A stretch of DNA of 7,485 nucleotides. Source: Candidatus Avimicrobium faecavium. Lineage in GTDB: Bacteria > Bacillota > Clostridia > Oscillospirales > Ruminococcaceae. Shown here piece by piece: positions 4,926-7,485 of the stretch. The stretch covers positions 1 to 7,485 of the forward strand of contig CAJFQR010000070.1 of the NCBI GenBank assembly GCA_904419105.1, read 5' to 3'. Below the pieces are notes generated by a model. That model was given only the letters and a program-made list of their open reading frames with translations, did no database searches and had not been told where the DNA came from. Positions within the stretch are counted from its first letter, which is position 1. The number at the start of each line of letters is the position of its first letter. The translations under genes were made by a program, and so were the position numbers.

Positions 4926-5875
4926 TGGGCGTTCAATTCCTTTCCAATGGCGTCCAGCAGCAGGGCCTGGGCATGCTCCAGCGGGCCGGGCACATTGCAG
5001 CCCGCTGCCCGCACATGTCCGCCGCCGCCAAAGTTCCGGCAGATGGCGGAGGCATCCGCCCCTTCCCCGGTGCGCACCGAGATCTTGTAGCTGCCGGAGG
5101 GATTCTCCCGGAAGGCCACTGCCACCTGCACCCCTTCAATGCGTCGGGGGATTGAGACGATGCCCTCCAGATCCTCCACTTTGGCGCCGAGCTCCTGCAG
5201 CAGCGCCTGGCTCATGACGATGGAGGCGCAGCGCCCGTCAAAGTGGTACTCCAGCGTGTCCATCACCCGATTCTCCAGCGCCATGCGCAGCCGGGATACC
5301 GTCTCAAACAGCGCCGTGGTAATGCCCACACTGTCCGCCCCGGCCTCGATAAGCTCGGCAGCGGTGCGCAGCGTCTCGGCGGTGGTGTTGGAGTAGCGGA
5401 AGCACCCGGTATCGGTGATACAGCCGGTGTAGAGGGCGTCCGCCATCGGCTTGGTCACCGGCACCCCCAGATGCCGGATCACCGAGTACATGATCTCGCA
5501 GGCGGCGGCCGCCTTTGCATCCAGCAGCGTACAGACGGCGTAGTCGGTGTTGCTCACATGGTGGTCGATGCACAGGTCAATCCGCCCGGCGTACCCGGCC
5601 AGCCCGTCGCCGAGCAGATTCTCCCCGGCAATATCCACCGCCACGATCAGCTTCGGATCAAATTCGGGCATCTCCACCGCCTCGGTGAGATACCGGAAGC
5701 GCTCCGGCCACGGGTCGGAACACCTCACCGCCGCCCGGCGGCCAAGCCGGGTCAGCGCATGATAAAGCCCGTAAGCAGCGCCAACGGTGTCCCCATCCGG
5801 GGATTTGTGGCAGAGGATGAGGATGTCGTCGGCGGTGCCGAGCATCCGGCAGCACTGCTGCATATCGATGAACAT
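4922..5875 (-). CDS. nrnA: DHH/DHHA1 phosphoesterase, NrnA-type oligoribonuclease / pAp phosphatase
   Basis: This 317-residue protein belongs to the DHH family, which degrades 2-5-mer RNAs and, in several members, removes the 3' phosphate from pAp. The DHH domain shows HKSPDGDTVG (23-32; metal ligands H23, D27, D29), AVDIAG (79-84; D81), the signature DHH at 104-106 and TGCITDTGCF (150-159; D155). The DHHA1 substrate domain ends with NFGGGGHVRAAG (281-292). All metal ligands are present. Its place between rbfA and truB is typical of Clostridia-like operons and matches a role in finishing RNA decay. The ATG at 5875 follows the rbfA stop by 12 bases, with a G-run (5887-5883) 7 bases upstream as an imperfect ribosome binding site; an in-frame ATG four codons later is possible. 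Whether this member prefers short RNA, pAp or a cyclic dinucleotide product cannot be told from sequence. Confidence 0.93.
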   Translation of the reverse strand: MFIDMQQCCRMLGTADDILILCHKSPDGDTVGAAYGLYHALTRLGRRAAVRCSDPWPERFRYLTEAVEMPEFDPKLIVAVDIAGENLLGDGLAGYAGRIDLCIDHHVSNTDYAVCTLLDAKAAAACEIMYSVIRHLGVPVTKPMADALYTGCITDTGCFRYSNTTAETLRTAAELIEAGADSVGITTALFETVSRLRMALENRVMDTLEYHFDGRCASIVMSQALLQELGAKVEDLEGIVSIPRRIEGVQVAVAFRENPSGSYKISVRTGEGADASAICRNFGGGGHVRAAGCNVPGPLEHAQALLLDAIGKELNAQ

Positions 5876-5887
5876 GCCGCCGCCCCC

Positions 5888-6229
5888 TTACTTCTCAAGG
5901 TCGTTCAGGATCCGGGCAATGTCGGCGCTGTACTCGATGGAGTCATCCGCCACGAAGTGGAACTCCGGGCTGCGGCGCATCTTCAGCCGCTGGCCGATCT
6001 CCCGCCGGATGTAGCCGGCGGCGCTGGTAAGACCCTCTACCGCCCGCTTGCCGGCCTCCAGGCCTTCCAGTGAGCTGATATACACCTTGCAGTAGGACTG
6101 ATCCCCGGCCAGATCCACCTTGACAATGCTGATCATGCCCGAGACCCGGGGGTCCTTGACGGTGCGGAAAATATCGGTGAGCTCACGGCGGATATCCTCC
6201 GTGAGACGGTCATGCTTGTGTGAAGCCAT
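5888..6229 (-). CDS. rbfA: 30S ribosome-binding factor A
   Basis: This 113-residue protein is of normal RbfA length. RbfA is a KH-like RNA-binding factor that binds immature 30S subunits and helps mature the 5' end of 16S rRNA; it is important in the cold. The family pattern is clear: HDRLTEDIRRELTDIF near the start (6-21), VKDPRVSG (24-31), ISIVKVDLAGDQSYCKVYIS (33-52), then GYIRREIGQRLKMRRSPEFHFVADDSIEYS (72-101). The ATG at 6229 has GGAGG at 6241-6237, 7 bases upstream, an ideal spacing. It lies 66 bases downstream of infB, separated by a strong hairpin, and is followed closely by nrnA. Confidence 0.97.
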   Translation of the reverse strand: MASHKHDRLTEDIRRELTDIFRTVKDPRVSGMISIVKVDLAGDQSYCKVYISSLEGLEAGKRAVEGLTSAAGYIRREIGQRLKMRRSPEFHFVADDSIEYSADIARILNDLEK

Positions 6230-6248
6230 AAAAAAGCCTCCTCTTTCT

Positions 6249-6278
6249 GCCGGGGACAGGCGATCCGCCCGTCCCGGC
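6249..6278 (-). promoter_or_regulatory. Strong intercistronic hairpin between infB and rbfA
   Basis: On the minus strand the arms at 6278-6266 and 6262-6249 form 13 pairs, including one G-U and one bulged C, around a GAT loop. It begins 17 bases after the infB stop and ends 7 bases before the GGAGG of rbfA. It is followed by AGAAAG and not by a T run, so it is not a standard terminator. It could be an RNA processing or stability element, or could tune rbfA translation. Confidence 0.6.
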
Positions 6279-6295
6279 GGGGAATTCTATCGGCG

Positions 6296-7485
6296 TCAGT
6301 CGCGGTATTCTTCGACGGTGTAGGCCTCGAAGATGTCCCCCTCCTTGATGTCGGCAAACTTCTCGAGGGTGACGCCGCACTCGTAGCCCTTGGCCACCTC
6401 ACGGACATCGTCCTTGAAGCGGCGCAGGCTGCTCATTTCGTCCTCGGCCACGACGATACCGTCCCGGACCACCCGGATCTTGGCGCTGCGGGTGATCTTA
6501 CCATCCAGCACATAGCAGCCGGCCACGGTGCCCACACTGGAGATCTTGTACACCTGGCGCACCTCGGCACGGCCCAGGTCCACATCGCGGTACTTCGGGG
6601 CCAGCATACCCTTCATCGCGTCGGTGACCTCATTGATGGCGTCGTAGATGACGCGGTAGAGACGGATCTCCACATCGTCCCGCTCCGCCATCTCCTTGGC
6701 CACCGGATCAGGGCGCACATTGAAGCCGACGATAATGGCGTTGGAGGCGTTGGCCAGCATGACATCCGATTCGCTCACCGCACCGACGGCGCCGTGAATG
6801 ACCTTGACCCGGACCTCGTCGTTGGAGATCTTCTCCAGCGACTGCTTGACCGCCTCCACCGAGCCCTGTACATCGGCCTTGACGATGATCGGCAGCTCCT
6901 TCATCTCTCCCTCGGAGATCTGGGAGAACAGATTGTCCAGCGTCACCTTGCGGAAGGCGCTGAACTGGGCCTCCTTGGCCTCCTGCTTGCGCTGCTCCAC
7001 CAGCTCCTTGGCCAGCCGCTCGTCCTCGACGGCGTTGAAGATATCGCCGGCGGCGGGCACCTCCGCCAGACCGGTGATCTCCACCGGCATCGACGGGCCG
7101 GCCGCCTGGATGCGGTTGCCCTTGTCATCCTGCATCACCCGCACATGGCCCAGCGCGCTGCCGGCGATGATCACATCACCGGTATGCAGCGTACCGTTCT
7201 GGACCAGCATAGTGGCCACAGGGCCGCGGCCCTTGTCCAGCCGGGCCTCAATGACGGTACCAGTGGCCAGACGGTTCGGGTTGGCACGCAGCTCCTGCAC
7301 CTCGGCCACCAGGTTGATCATCTCCAGCAGCGTGTCGATGTTCTCACCAGTCTTGGCGGATACCGGTACACAGATCACATCGCCGCCCCACTCCTCGGGC
7401 ACCAGACCGTACTCGGTGAGTTCCTGCTTGACCTTGTCCGGGTTGGCGGTGGGCTTGTCGATCTTGTTGATGGCCACAATGATCT
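6296..7485 (-). CDS. infB: Translation initiation factor IF-2, C-terminal part (5' end outside window)
   Basis: About 395 codons are present; the N-terminal region and most of the G domain lie beyond the right edge. IF2 is the GTPase that brings fMet-tRNA to the 30S P site and promotes subunit joining. The fragment begins at the end of the G domain with VAINKIDKP (NKID, the G4 guanine-recognition motif) and SAKTG (G5) about 36 residues later. Next come the beta-barrel domain II (about 65-150), the helical AVEDERLAKELVEQRK stretch, the IF2-specific domain with LPIIVKADVQGSVEA and HGAVGAVSESDVMLANAS, and the C-terminal fMet-tRNA-binding barrel with GYECGVTLEKFADIKEGD. The reading frame stays open to the window edge (ATC ATT precede the GTG at 7477), so that GTG is not the start. 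Nothing unusual is seen. It is the most upstream gene in view. Confidence 0.97.
   Translation of the reverse strand, partial: IIVAINKIDKPTANPDKVKQELTEYGLVPEEWGGDVICVPVSAKTGENIDTLLEMINLVAEVQELRANPNRLATGTVIEARLDKGRGPVATMLVQNGTLHTGDVIIAGSALGHVRVMQDDKGNRIQAAGPSMPVEITGLAEVPAAGDIFNAVEDERLAKELVEQRKQEAKEAQFSAFRKVTLDNLFSQISEGEMKELPIIVKADVQGSVEAVKQSLEKISNDEVRVKVIHGAVGAVSESDVMLANASNAIIVGFNVRPDPVAKEMAERDDVEIRLYRVIYDAINEVTDAMKGMLAPKYRDVDLGRAEVRQVYKISSVGTVAGCYVLDGKITRSAKIRVVRDGIVVAEDEMSSLRRFKDDVREVAKGYECGVTLEKFADIKEGDIFEAYTVEEYRD

Noticed and set aside
3783..5090. A 435-codon plus-strand frame antisense to ribF and truB.
   Set aside because: It has no recognisable domain, is rich in R/P/A/G, and lies over two complete, motif-rich genes on the other strand.
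5243..6073. A 276-codon plus-strand frame antisense to nrnA and rbfA.
   Set aside because: It is a compositional shadow; nrnA and rbfA fully explain the region.
7475..7477. GTG as the start of a short IF2-like protein.
   Set aside because: The frame stays open through ATC ATT to the window edge and the protein begins mid G domain at NKID, so this is a gene cut by the window and not a short protein.
1..7485. A hidden novel system (defence, mobile element, CRISPR, RNA gene) in this window.
   Set aside because: All coding space is taken by intact conserved housekeeping genes with normal lengths and catalytic residues. No repeats arrays, tRNA-like cloverleaf, integrase or toxin-antitoxin pair could be found by eye.

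Overview
The window is a compact bacterial translation and RNA-metabolism cluster, written almost entirely on the minus strand. Read in the direction of transcription (high to low coordinates) the order is infB (3' part only), rbfA, nrnA-type DHH phosphoesterase, truB, ribF, rpsO, pnp. It is followed by a rho-independent terminator and then the first 49 codons of a separately promoted CNNM/CorC-type membrane protein. The gene order, AGGAGG-type ribosome binding sites, a TTG start and sigma-A-like promoters suggest a Gram-positive anaerobe of the Clostridia. The high G+C content (roughly 60% by eye) fits an Oscillospiraceae/Ruminococcaceae-like lineage. The lineage is an inference from protein flavour and base composition, not from a search.

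Layout. 7485-6296 is infB without its N-terminal half. 6295-6230 is a spacer with a strong hairpin just before the rbfA ribosome binding site. 6229-4023 holds rbfA, nrnA and truB packed tightly: a 12-base gap, then a 4-base ATGA overlap. ribF follows 19 bases after truB, from a TTG start with a strong Shine-Dalgarno. 3082-2927 holds a strong promoter and a structured leader of about 105 bases for rpsO. 2659-2486 holds an intercistronic hairpin/attenuator and a structured pnp leader. pnp ends at 356 and a good terminator lies at 314-283. A promoter at 228-199 then drives the CNNM gene, which runs off the left edge.

How the genes work together. IF2 (infB) and RbfA act in initiation and 30S maturation. 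TruB makes the T-loop pseudouridine in tRNA. S15 (rpsO) is a primary 16S binder. PNPase (pnp) and NrnA degrade RNA, with NrnA finishing the nano-RNAs that exonucleases leave. RibF supplies FMN and FAD and is a habitual passenger of this operon.

The coding content is ordinary and intact, and I see no mobile element, CRISPR array, tRNA, rRNA or defence system. The parts worth a second look are non-coding: the rpsO leader, with a possible pseudoknot onto its own Shine-Dalgarno; the pnp leader, with a 17-pair imperfect stem and a possible anti-Shine-Dalgarno; and the infB-rbfA hairpin. These are structures inferred by hand from base complementarity and have not been folded or tested for covariation.
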